Assembly: GCA_001579985.1 (NCBI GenBank)
Contig: LRSR01013229.1
Coordinates: 1 to 21,661 of the forward strand
Reading direction: 5' to 3'
From: Hypsibius dujardini
Lineage: Eukaryota > Tardigrada > Eutardigrada > Parachela > Hypsibiidae
Length of the DNA stretch: 21,661 bases
The stretch's first letter is position 1. The number at the start of each line of letters is the position of its first letter. Position numbers and translations under genes: made by a program. The notes under the pieces were generated by a model. The model searched no databases, had not been told where the DNA came from, and saw only the letters and a program-made list of their open reading frames with translations. Below, piece by piece: positions 1 to 10,318 of this stretch.

Positions 1-132
1 GCATTTCAAAAATGCGTAAAAATGTGCTCTTGCTCTCTCCGTTGAGAAAAGTTCCCCGTTTCCAAAACTTGTATTTTTAAAAAATAAAAAACTCTTCAGA
101 GGTGGTATATAGAGGGCGCTATACGTGTTACC
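1..132 (+). repeat. left terminal inverted repeat of the transposon
   Basis: This is the reverse complement of 2313-2444. Identity is complete for the outer 77 bp and falls toward the inner end, with mismatches near 78, 82, 106, 108 and 122-125. It contains AGAGGGCGCT at 111-120. The left limit is the window edge. Confidence 0.95.
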
Positions 133-373
133 ATCTGCCGTTTAGACTGATTGATGTATTTGGAGGAAAGCAAAAACGTTTGAAATTATGCATGCAAAGA
201 ATCCCTGTGACATTGTCGATTGATTAATTGATTTTGCAATAAGTATGAAAAACTTCGTAGGATTAAATTTCGATGCGAGTGCTCAATTTTTAAATCATTT
301 TCGTGTCAGCACAACTTATTTCACTTTAACGAAGTTTTCAGCTTATTGTACTACACAAGTTTATAGTACGAAT

Positions 374-2161
374 ATGGATGATTTCGAACTAGTTTATGAT
401 AATGGGCTGCCTTGTGATGTTTCCGTGACTGATGAGGAGCTGATGGTGCTTGACGATCGGCTGATGGATGTGGACGAACCAGACAATTCGGCGCCCGAAT
501 CATCTTCCCACGAAGTGTTTGAGCCAAATTCCGACCATGGAAACCTCAAGCGGGGATCTGGATGGAAGAATGCACCAAGTCTGGAGTACAAGATGCAGGC
601 GGTTGCGTATTGGAAGTCCGGGAAAAAAAAGCGATTATCTCTTCCAAACGTTCAGAACAGATTCGTACTAGTGACATCGAAGTCATTGCTTTTTAAATGG
701 GCTCAGCAAATTGATCCGAAGTCACGACTGGGAAAGATGCGAAGAATTTTTGAGATTACCAAGGCAGCGTTTGATAAGATAAGTTCTACTTGTGCTTGAT
801 TGGTTGATTTGTTTCAACGTGTTGCCACATTTTTATCGTGCGCTCAAACGATTGATTGATTGATTGATAATGCATATGCAGGCAGAAGGCGAACTTACCA
901 TCATCCACGACTGCGACCTCACCAAATGGGCTAGAGATGCGGCGGGGGAGGTTGAGCTGAGTTCTTTCCGAGTCTCCAAACACTGGATCCAGCGCTTCAA
1001 AAAGCTGAACAATATTGGCGACAGAAAAATCACTGAATACGTCACGCGGAGGATGGTAGAGAATGAGGCGGACCGTTACATCGCTGCGGCTGATTTTGTG
1101 CAGTATGTCAAGGAACTCATCACGTCGTACGGACCTGACTGCGTGCTGAATGCCGATCAGAGCGGCTTTCAATACGAAATCCATTCGGGGAGAACGTTGC
1201 GGACGCGCGGTATAATTTGTCTGTCTGTCGGTTGATTAGTGGGTCGGTTTGTCGGTCTGTCTGTCGGTCGGTCTGTTTGTCTGCGTATCTACCTGCCTAC
1301 ATGTCTATGTTTCGGAATGCCTCTGCTTTTACATGTATTGTCAATCATTGTTTAGTCCGACTTTCCGACCTTTTAGGTACGAAGAAAGTGAAAGCTTGTG
1401 TCCAGTCGATTTCCAAGATGACGCATTCATACACAATCATGCCCATTATTGATGCCAACGGCAAGTTGTTTTCGCCTCTTTTCATTGTGATGAAGGAGGT
1501 GACGGGTGACACCTTCGGTCCTCAAGTCCAGCGGGATCTTTTTACGGCGCCTAATATCCTGGTCACTGCGTCCAGTTCCGGCAAGATGAAGAAGGAGCAC
1601 CTCAAGGTGTGGTTGGAGGAAGTTTTTTTCCCGCATGTTGGTGATCGGACTGTTCTTGTAATTGATTCGTGGTCCACTTACAAGAATACGGCGCTGTTGG
1701 ACGCTGCCACACCTGAGGGTCGCCACGTCCAAATCGTTACCGTTCCACCTAAAACCACGCCCTTGTGCCAGCCGTTGGATGTCTTCGGTTTCCGAATGTG
1801 GAAAACCTTTGTCCGAAAGATCTGGGACTGGGTTGTTCGTGACGACATCCAGTGCGAACTGCACCTGCGGAACGCGGCGCTAAAACTGCAGTCATTGGTG
1901 CACAATCAGTTCAGTAGTCCGCGTTTCCGGGAAATGTGGAAAGTTGGGTGGACACACCCAGGGTATTTTGAGAACGATGAGCATGTAGAGTTTAAGACAC
2001 CGTCTCAATTTTGTTTCGAAAGTGATGCTGCAAAGGAGAACCACCGGTGTTCGGTGGCTCCATGCGAGAAGACTCACTTTTTGACGTGCGCTTGGTGTAA
2101 GGCTACCTTGTGTTTCGAGCACTTTTTCCAGTGCAATCATTTCTGCGAAGTTATAAATTAG
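374..2161 (+). CDS. pogo-like transposase, DDE_1 family, three exons
   Basis: Predicted exons are 374-782, 886-1209 and 1377-2161, joined in frame to give 505 aa. The same frame is open back to an ATG at 245, but I chose 374 because the protein then starts at an acidic leader (MDDFELVYD). Residues about 62-110 form a first helix-turn-helix (around EYKMQAVAYW), and residues 144-190 resemble a CENP-B/Tc5-type second HTH (FRVSKHWIQRFKKL). The catalytic core shows LNADQSGF (D227), VLVIDSW (D341) and CQPLDVFGF (D379), the usual DDD positions of pogo/Tigger nucleases. The C-terminus (469-501) is Cys/His rich (C469, C474, C482, C485, C490, H493, C497, C501) and probably binds zinc. The protein would cut and paste the element by binding its TIRs in the nucleus. 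No disabling change was seen. The 5' splice site of intron 1 and the choice between tandem acceptors (CAG at 881 or 885) are the least certain points; only 885 keeps the frame. Confidence 0.9.
1219..1290 (+). repeat. degenerate GTCT/GTCG tract in transposase intron 2
   Basis: Imperfect repeats of GTCTGTCTGTCGG lie inside the intron at 1210-1376. They read GTCT on the sense strand. Host-gene introns elsewhere in the window carry the same type of tract. Confidence 0.8.
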
Positions 2162-2312
2162 AGGTTCCGGTTTCTGTGTGTTTATGTTCTATCTTGATTA
2201 ACAATTGAATCTGGTCAACATATCATTTTATCATGATGTGACGCTGCTATCTGTTACCTATGCTAGAATACGGTCAAACAGCATAATTCAGCAATCAATC
2301 AACATAAATTGT

Positions 2313-2444
2313 GGTAACATAAGTAGCGCCCTCTATGTGCCACCTCTGAAGAGTTTTTTATTATTTTAAAATACAAGTTTTGGAAACGGGGAACTTTTCT
2401 CAACGGAGAGAGCAAGAGCACATTTTTACGCATTTTTGAAATGC
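2313..2444 (-). repeat. right terminal inverted repeat of the transposon
   Basis: This is the partner of 1-132. The inner end begins GGTAACAT and the outer end is ...TTTTTGAAATGC. It holds the same AGCGCCCTCT decamer at 2325-2334. On the minus strand it also offers an AATAAA (plus TTTATT at about 2357-2362), which a transcript from the neighbouring minus-strand GPCR gene could reach. Confidence 0.95.
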
Positions 2445-2714
2445 AGTAGAAGTAAGAGATTTTGGGTCACAGAGTGGGGGGAGCCCCTTGTAAAATGTTT
2501 TTAATGAATCGTGGACCGTGATGCAGTAAAGTTTGGGACAACCAAGTTTGCAATTGTGGTTAGTAACAAAACGTTCCTAACTTCTCTCTCGCCTCAATTC
2601 CGGTAAGAAGAAACCCGGTTTATCATGCCGTTAATCTTGCGAATCAAACCAGCATTTTAACGGATGGTCGGTGAACATGTGGGACCATTAATTCTATCAG
2701 TATAGAGACAAAAA
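2445..2714. other. short spacer between the transposon and the GPCR 3' end
   Basis: No coding potential was seen. A minus-strand ATTAAA (plus TTTAAT at about 2500-2505) lies some 210 bp past the GPCR stop codon and could serve as a variant polyadenylation signal. Confidence 0.4.
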
Positions 2715-5700
2715 CTAGACCTCTGAATAGCTGGAATACTCCAGGGCAACTTGAAAATTCTTCCGACTACTCCGCACACCATTTTGATTATTCACACAGT
2801 GAAGGTTCTTCACGAGGGTGCCGGTGGAGCCGCCTGTCGTTCCTCTCCCCTTAGTGTGACGATGGTTCTTCATTGATCCGTAGGTGGTACATTGGCTACA
2901 CGTTCCGTTGGTGCTGTAGGGCGGAGGCCGCATGGGAACAGACATGGCGCGATTTGTGGCGACGGGCGAGCACTGCAAGGTGTCGCGAGTGTAGTAGGCT
3001 CCCGCGTAGACCACAGTTCGATGTCGTCGGTGGTGGTGGTAGTGCGGGCCGTGGTAGGCCGGCGTTCGACGGAGAGCAACGGCTTGACGGTGCGCTTCCG
3101 AACGTTTCCAACAGTGTCGATTGAAGAGGTACCGAAAGTCGCTCTGCAAAACATGGACAGATGGATCAGAGTTCTTACTTGCAGTATCGTCATCTTTCAG
3201 GTGGGCAGAGAGACGGACGGATGAACGAACGAGACGACGGATGGACAAACAAACAGAGCGACAAACGGTGGGGGAAAGGAACGAATACGCGGGGGGACGG
3301 AGAAGTCCGCAACAAGGCAGATCAATTGATAAGCGGTCGGTCAGATAAAACAGCTAACGGAAAGACGGGCAGAAGGGCGAACAGACACAGCCATAGATAT
3401 GCAAGAGTCAATTCAATCCAGTTCACCCCACCTTGAAGTTCTTATTGACCAAAACGTAGATAATCTGCAAATTAAACACATTTACTCAAGGCACGAAATA
3501 TGTCATTCTGGCGGAGCATTCCGTACAATATTAACGATGACGGAGAGCATAGCGATGTAGTGGCAAGTCACAAAAAGTGTGTGATAGTATTTTGGCGGAA
3601 GATCGGTGAGGACGGTGGAAAAGTCGTGGAGCAAAAAGAAAGTCTGCAGCGGTAACCAGAGAACCCCAAACGACAGCACCATCATTGCCAGCATTTTAAT
3701 CACTTTCCGCTTAGACTGGATGGTCAGCTTATCGCGCACATCTGAGGCCTCCCCCGGCGTGGTACGTTCCCACAATTTCCGCCCGACATACGAGTATGCA
3801 CCTAAAACGCACAAAATAAATTACCAAACCAATTTAAGGATCTTTTAAGGCCTGATTTGATGGAAGTAAGGTCATTCATTCAATCAACAGGCGATAAATA
3901 CATTTTGATTTTTAAAATTTACTGCGACTAGCTTATATCGCTGAATGTTCCTTTGTTCGTCTTGTCTGTCTGTCTGTCTGTCTGTGTATGTTTGGTTGTT
4001 ATTATGTCTGTCATTATGTTTGGTTTTCGTAATGTTTGTCTTTATGTCTTGCTGTCTTTTTGCGTGTATCATTTCTACCTACCGGCCTGCCTGCTGCTTA
4101 CTTACATGCAATACAGAGAAGTGGAATGACGTAGTCAATAGAGAATACACAGACAGTATAAAAGCGGCTGTAGGTCGACGTCCAGTCCTGTCCGTCATCT
4201 GGCCATCCTGCCAGCTGGCCAGTGGGCCAGGTCTCCAGACATAGGGCCGCCGTAGTCGAGTCATTCTGGTCGAAGCGATCCTCTTGCACTTGACTAACAT
4301 AGAACTGGACGCTGGCTTGAAGGAGTGACCAGAGCCAGATGAAGCCGAGGATGAAGAGGAGTTGGCTGGGACTCTTAGTGACTCGGAGACGCCGGCGAAA
4401 CGGTCGACAGATGCTGCGAAGTCGGTCAATTGAGATAAAGGTTTGAGTGTAGATACTCGCTGACACCTTTTGAAGAAAAATATAAAACGCTATTTCAGAA
4501 ACCACAGTTTAATTGCGAAACTATTTGTTGAACGGACACCTTACCGAAGTGTGCTGCATGAAAGAAACCAGCGGGCAGAGGAAGTGCGGAAAGATCCATT
4601 TGGAAAGTAATACTGGAAGAAAAGAATAATGTTTTTAATGGCTAAATTTAGAGAATGTGTTTTAATTTACTAAACTATTGTGTGGATTAAGTATTTGTTG
4701 AAATATTTGATGATTTATCAACAGATACAGCTCAGAAAGATAATGATGGATGCAATAAAGAGTCCTATAACCCGATTGGTCTAAACGGTCAACAGTCGAT
4801 AATAATATGGTACGCTATAGTAGGCGTTCATCTTCTACTGCAGTTTCGCGCCTGTGGGATGCAAAGTACTAAAGACAGTCTTCGGAATCGAGAAGCAGTT
4901 GGCCATTGTGACCAATGGAATTCCTCGCCTATCGTGTCTGTTGGTTGGCTGTCCACTCGCGACATTTTCGATTCCCTCCTTGTAGTACGTCAATTTCCAT
5001 GACAACTTCAAAATCGAAGAGGAGAGAGAGAATCAACAAAATGAACGCGACTTTTGCCTGTGTCACCTTCACAATACACTATAAAATGACACTCGTGGCT
5101 TTCCTTATGCCTTCTTTCTGGGATTCTACAATTCGAGATGCGTTAAATTTCAAATATAGTTTGAGAATTATAGTCCCTTGACTTTGAGCCTTTCATGTTT
5201 TTCGTCCACCCAAAGACTCAGCTTATCCCAACGAAATATTTTTGTTAAGCACTATGAAATTATGCGATAAGGTTTTTGTAGAATAATTTGGCTTTTGTAT
5301 CCATTTCTATACTTTTCATTATATTCCTATAATGATTTCTTCTAAATGTGTATTTTAAACTAATTAAGTTTGACTCACCTCCTTCGAGAATATACATCGA
5401 TAGGGATTTATTTTTTCCAGCGTTTCTCTCACGGTTGAACTAACATTTCTTCATTCATTTATTTTATAAGAATGACAATAATAATAATTTGATCTTTTCA
5501 GAAGAATTGGTGCCCTAGCCGCACATATTAAATATACGCTTGCTAATAATATATTCCATCTTCTGACCATTCATAAATTCGCTCTTCAAACCATAAAAAT
5601 AGTAAACTTAATAGGGGCTGGTTAGCAATTGAAATATATCGATGAAACTGCTTATATTGCGTGTCCCCAGAGAGATACATCATTCTCTAGGGGGGCTGGG

Positions 5701-7117
5701 AAGGCCCACCAAGTGTCAGAGATATCTTTCAATGATGATCCGGATTGTAAGCCAGCCTAATAATGATTTCACTAGGATAATTTTACTTATAAAAACGTCT
5801 GCGATGTATGAATGTAACGGAAGAGAGCATGTTTGCCTGGCAATTTTCACGTTGTAGAGTTGACGCACGGATTGAAGGGAAGGAAGGTCAAGTATTCCTT
5901 GATAAGTACTGCGTATGTGCACACATACAGAGCTCACTTCCGACCGGAAACTGAGGGAACCGAAAACCCACTGCTCCGCGCATCCGGTCGTTAATCACAG
6001 CCGCGCGATAACATTTTATCAACAAAACATGTTCGTAAATGCATACTGCTTGGTACGTGTGGGCGTTAACAATGGAACTTTTATTAAGTCTATGATAGTG
6101 TTCGCGATGTAACAGCCGACCTTAAGGCGTAAAGGTTTGAACAAATTTCAAAGAAATTTTGATAAGGAGACCAGGGAAATAGGTGTGTTAAAGGGCGTCA
6201 TAGACACTATATTTAGCCAGAAGGCGGGTTAAAGAATTCACGATGTTTGAATTCCCAGACGCAGAGAAGGAAGTGACAGGTCCATATTTTCAAATTATCA
6301 ATGAAAAAAACCGGAAAGGTAAGCGATGCTGATTTATTGATTGTCATTGGGGACCTAGTCTACTGACCTTGGGTCGATGTGAAAGGCAGGCAGAACAATG
6401 CCATTGTCAAGTCCTGCAACGGAAAATTATTTAGCTGTCTGATTTTGTAATTTAGTGATTTTCTTTGAAATCAGATGAATTATGCGAGTGGTCCATACCG
6501 CAATGGCTAAGTTGATTAGGAAGGGAGACAGTTCGGTCCGAGATTTACGGCCATAACTGAAAATCAGGATGACTAATCCATTTCCCAAAACCTAAAACAA
6601 GGAAAGTAAGCCGATATTAGGTCGCTTGATGCCTGCAAAAATAATTCTTTCTTTGTCTGTCTGTCTGTCTGTCTGCCTATCTGTCTGTCTATCTGCCTGT
6701 CTGTTTGTGTCTGTCTGTTTGCCGGTCTATCGATCTATGTTTTTGCTAAATGAGCAACTAATTGACTATCTGCCTAACTGCCTGCCAGCATACTGTTTCT
6801 CCTAACAAAAGGCAACTGACCGACACGATAATATTAATTCCATAAAGAATAAAAAGTGCAATCTGGACGGTTTCCGGCAGACTGTATTGATCGATCTGAT
6901 AATTAAAAGCCAATTCATCGGACGCCGCCTCGTAATTCAGCTTGGACAACAATAGATCCCGCGATGCTAAAGATGACTGAGACGGTAGCGACCGCGTCAA
7001 ATTAAAACCACTAAAACCAAGTAACAACTCTTCAGAGAGTCGTTGTTTATTGTAATGGCTGTTGTCATTGTTAACCGATCCCGCTAAAGAAAAGAGCAAT
7101 TCCGATGTGTTGGCCAT
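2715..7117 (-). CDS. class A (rhodopsin-like) peptide G-protein-coupled receptor, eight exons
   Basis: Exons in transcript order are 7117-6821, 6591-6499, 6413-6368, 4612-4545, 4466-4106, 3801-3527, 3464-3432 and 3143-2715, in frame throughout, giving 533 aa. The start is the first ATG after an in-frame stop (MANTSELLF). The N-terminus has sequons at N3 and N39. TM1 carries GN (N103), TM2 has NLAIAD (D131), TM3 starts at KWIF with C158, and the extracellular-loop-2 cysteine is C244. The TM3 end reads SIDRLRSI (D182-R183-L184), TM6 has FGVLWLP (W337), and TM7 with helix 8 reads N379-I-I-I-Y383 then VLVNKNFKSDFRYLF. The tail of about 140 residues is His, Arg and Ser rich. The GRKLW segment before TM6 and the FCLPF of TM2 point to a neuropeptide receptor of the NPY/NPF/RFamide-like group; the ligand cannot be told. 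It would signal from the plasma membrane through G proteins. DRL and NIIIY depart from DRY and NPxxY. A flatworm-specific orphan receptor family is an alternative placement. Confidence 0.9.
3196..3400. repeat. degenerate GACA/GACGG tract in the last GPCR intron
   Basis: The plus strand reads imperfect gacgga/gacaaac units, so the pre-mRNA of this minus-strand gene carries GTCC/TGTC. This is opposite to the tract in intron 5 of the same gene. Confidence 0.55.
3958..3988. repeat. GTCT tetranucleotide tract in GPCR intron 5
   Basis: About six near-perfect copies of TGTC on the plus strand, between exons 5 and 6 (intron 3802-4105). The sense strand therefore carries GACA. Confidence 0.9.
4613..6367 (-). 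other. long GPCR intron 3 without other recognisable content
   Basis: This 1755-bp AT-rich intron separates the TM2 exon (6413-6368) from the TM3 exon (4612-4545). It begins GTCAGT and ends TTCCAG on the minus strand. I saw no RNA gene, conserved protein fragment or tetranucleotide array in it. Confidence 0.6.
6653..6738. repeat. GTCT tetranucleotide tract in GPCR intron 1
   Basis: Imperfect (TGTC)n with CTAT and CCTG variants, inside the intron at 6592-6820. The sense strand of the receptor gene reads GACA. Confidence 0.9.
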
Positions 7118-10100
7118 TGCCTTCAAAGAGTCGCACGGGTCAGTCAGGAAACATAATCATTAATTCAGCAACAACAAAAAACTTGTGTGCAAATGTGGGA
7201 ATGGATTTGCGTTGACGCGCCAAGCGTAATGTGAATGAATCAATTGAGAGGACGCCGGCACGCATCGTCAAGGAAAATGGGATGACGGGGGACTTGATTG
7301 AAAAACGATCCCTCCTCCCCTCCCCCTCCCTCTCAGTGGCTTCTCTCAATGTAACCAGTTCCCAACAGATCCCACGGGAACCGGCAGCAAAGCTGTGTAC
7401 TATAACTATAGGGAATTCGGTCCAAATAGCCCTCCTCCCTCTCTTTATTGGCCTTAACTTTGCAAGTGTTTTTTTGGGAGTATGACGGGAGAAAGGAAAA
7501 AGGGGACAAGTCTCTTATTTTGAGGTTGTTTGAAAGGATCTCGCCGTTTGGTTAAGGTCATTATCGTTTTCTTATTAACTCACTGGCCTAATAGAGACAC
7601 TCACGGAGGCTGTGTCCCCCAAACTTGTACTTGATGTGTTGCTTTGGTGATTCAAGAATAGTCCGCCACCAGTGTTTAAGTTGCCCTCTGAACTCTTCTT
7701 CAAAGCCGGTAACATTCACTCGCGGAAAAATGGTTTGATTTCTCTCCCCCATTCCGTTGATTTCCGCAGATAATACGCGCTAACCATATTATCCTGCTAG
7801 CTGCTGCGGCTCTTTCACCATTTTTCTTGAGGAACCTCTTTCTCGGTACAGGAAATTCGTTGCAAAAATTTGTTCGAAATAAAAAGGAACAAAACTGATC
7901 AGTAAACGAAAGAGAGGGGGGGGTAATACCTCTAACTATTGGTAGCTCGATGTGTTAACTTTGAGTTGGATTACTCTCTACGATACGGTTCTCTATCTCA
8001 CGCCCGAAGACGTCACAGCGTCACAAGTCATGAGGGGCCCAGAGTAAATCTTACGGGAAACCCTGTCAGGAATGTTCAATTGCGATAAAGCCTCAAATCC
8101 TCCATCAAGATCTCCCCCTCCTTGTGTATGTATAGGCGACATATGGCCTCTTGATCGGTCGCGCTCGCGAGGGAAGTGCTAATCCCAGGGTGAAGTTGAA
8201 AAACCGTCTCAAAAGTCACTCCATCGTACTCCTGCTTTCTCGTGGTGTCTTAACGCATAAATATACCTCGAGATCTTAACTACACAACAACAACTTGAAG
8301 AAAGCCTTAAAACAGCCCATTTTACCCGGCGGTGATTAGAAAAAGTTCAATCAAGGATAGTGCCACTTTCTGCCACAGAGTATATGTTACAATACAACAA
8401 AATGTTTATTTAACAATATATTAGTAGTACTAGAATACAATCCGGCTTAGAAAAATAATAGGCTGCAGAGCTTAAATTTAAAGGGACCCTTCTCGGTCAT
8501 TACGATATGCCTAGTACTATTACTACGCCTAATAATGTCTCAGTGCAGTGAGATCCATAGGGCGAAACACCTACGTCCTAAGATTCTATGATCTGCTTTG
8601 CCCTGGGGACTCAGTTGTAAAAGAGAATATAGCATAAACTGTATAATCACAGAGATAAGAATGGGTCTTAACATTCCATCTATATAGAGAACGTTTCGCC
8701 AGTTGCTTCGGTTTTTTTTTTCGATCGCGGTCAGTGACGCTCAATCCTTCGTAGAGGTCTTTCATCGGGACCTACAATGGCATATGGGATGAGAAGGGAA
8801 ATGGGTGCGACATATATGCGCCTTAGCGGAAGAGACGTGCGCGGGTATTGTAGAGCAAGGGACCGCCCGGCGGCGGCCCAGTTACCACATGCAGTTGGTA
8901 AATGTTCCGGCCACGCCAAAAGTGTCCAATTGAATTAGGCGCGAATTACTTTCCCGGCGCACTAACAACACTTCCACACATATACAGTACAAGTCAGTTG
9001 GACCGGAAGTTCCTTGACTTAAACAGACAGTCCCATCTTGGAACGTCTTAGGTCTTGCTGTACAGACGGCATTGTCTTTCCAAAAGCATTCGTTGTATTC
9101 ACTATTTATATACGAATGCTCAAACGGTGCCCTCAATCTAAGGTCAGTCTCATTTTAAATATAAATTTGTTTACTTTGATTTTGTTGGAATAATGTCAAC
9201 TTCAGGATCCTCGTTGAATTGACTAAAATTTCTTCACCTGAATTGAAAAAAAATGGTTGTTGCCCAAAGCGCACTTTTTAATGCTAGCGATCTAAAAAGG
9301 CAGTAAACGTTAAGAAATTCCATCCAGACTTGACGTTGAAATGTCTATTAAAATTAAGATAGAACACGTGCACCAATATGTACGTTGTTATTAGTACAAT
9401 GACGCTTACTTCCCTAGATAAAAAAATGTTAATCGACACCGGCAACATGACAGACTCGTAATGATTAAAATATTCTATTGGTGCTTTTAATTTTGAATAT
9501 TCTTCTCCGATGTAATCTAAAAATGTATAGTATTAATTAATGGGACATCAGTTGCAGCAGCGAAGCCAATATGTTTTGATGACTTTGAATGGTTGTTTTG
9601 TTATGCCTTGACAAGTTGACACTTCACACCCACAGGGGATGTTGCGTGGCTATACTAAAGACCCCCCCCCCCACAATACCATATACTGGGAATCGATCGT
9701 GGCTAATAGAACGAATTTACGCCAATTGCGATTGCAAAGACTTTTTTCATCCAAATTATTCGACCGCCAAGAAAAGATAAAAGAATCCTTGTCCGTGGGC
9801 GTAGCCTTTCATTCCGGTATACTCTATATCCCGCGAAGCGTTTCGCGCCTTTTTCTTTAGAGGATACAGTTAGCAAGAACATACTTTTTTCTTCCTTATA
9901 AGCGAACACTTGTCAAAATGAACTTACATCCGAGTTGGTTGTTTTGTTGTTGTGCGTCAAGTTGAAAGGGCAACCCGCCAACCGCGAGAGTACGGTATGG
10001 AGAAAAGTAATCCATATGGGATACTCGCTATTCTAAGAAGTCTCTTTTTTCGTACCCCTTCACGGGGATTTACTACACTAGTATTGGGGATTCCACATGC

Positions 10101-10318
10101 CGGCTACAGCGACATATGTTCCGTCGGTCTTTTTCTTCCCGTTTCTTTCATGAGCTGACCCATTACACTGTACGCTTCGCCCTACCCGAAACACAGGGAC
10201 CTAGAATTGGGTGTTTTCTTGGTAGTATCGCTCATCATTCCAACGCTTACCCTACGTCAATTGCTGTTTACGTTATGATATGTAAATATATAATATAATA
10301 TGAATATATACAAATACT
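7118..10318. other. intergenic region upstream of the GPCR gene
   Basis: About 3.2 kb with no convincing gene. Open frames here are short and show no family features, except the cysteine-rich frame listed separately at 8882-9136. A poly-C run lies at about 9661-9672. The proximal part (7118 to about 7600) should hold the GPCR promoter, but no element could be assigned. Confidence 0.5.
8882..9136 (-). other. possible orphan exon, cysteine-rich (weak)
   Basis: An open minus-strand frame of about 84 codons is preceded by a plausible acceptor (GACCTTAG, about 9140). It encodes spaced cysteines (ECFWKDNAVC, DGTVC, LYCIC, TNCMW), and the C-x-C step resembles the C4-x-C5 part of EGF-like modules. 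No partner exons, start or clean donor were found, so this may be chance or a decayed exon. No function is assigned. Confidence 0.15.

Larger units (their letters stand above)
1..2444 (+). mobile_element. pogo/Tigger-like DNA transposon (Tc1-mariner superfamily), apparently intact
   Basis: The element is bounded by near-perfect terminal inverted repeats at 1-132 and 2313-2444 and encloses one transposase gene in plus orientation. The first 77 bp of the two ends match perfectly, and I count 8 mismatches in 132 bp overall. The transposase has no stop or frameshift once two GT-AG introns are removed. The repeat begins at the very first base of the window, so the true left end may lie further left and the target-site duplication cannot be read; pogo elements normally duplicate TA. 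Each outer end starts with a small palindrome (gcattt-caa-aaatgc). High TIR identity and an open transposase suggest recent insertion. It lies about 270 bp downstream of the 3' end of the GPCR gene. Confidence 0.93.

Noticed and set aside
1427-1864. Minus-strand frame inside the transposon
   Set aside because: It lies opposite the DDE catalytic core, which is clearly conserved on the plus strand.
7397-7418. ACTATAGGGAATTC, which resembles a cloning-vector T7 promoter/EcoRI junction
   Set aside because: Only part of the phage promoter matches (the TAATACGACT portion is absent) and flanking DNA continues as ordinary genomic sequence, so vector contamination is not supported.
9661-9672. Poly-C run
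   Set aside because: A simple homopolymer without context; it may be real or an assembly slip, and it carries no interpretable signal.
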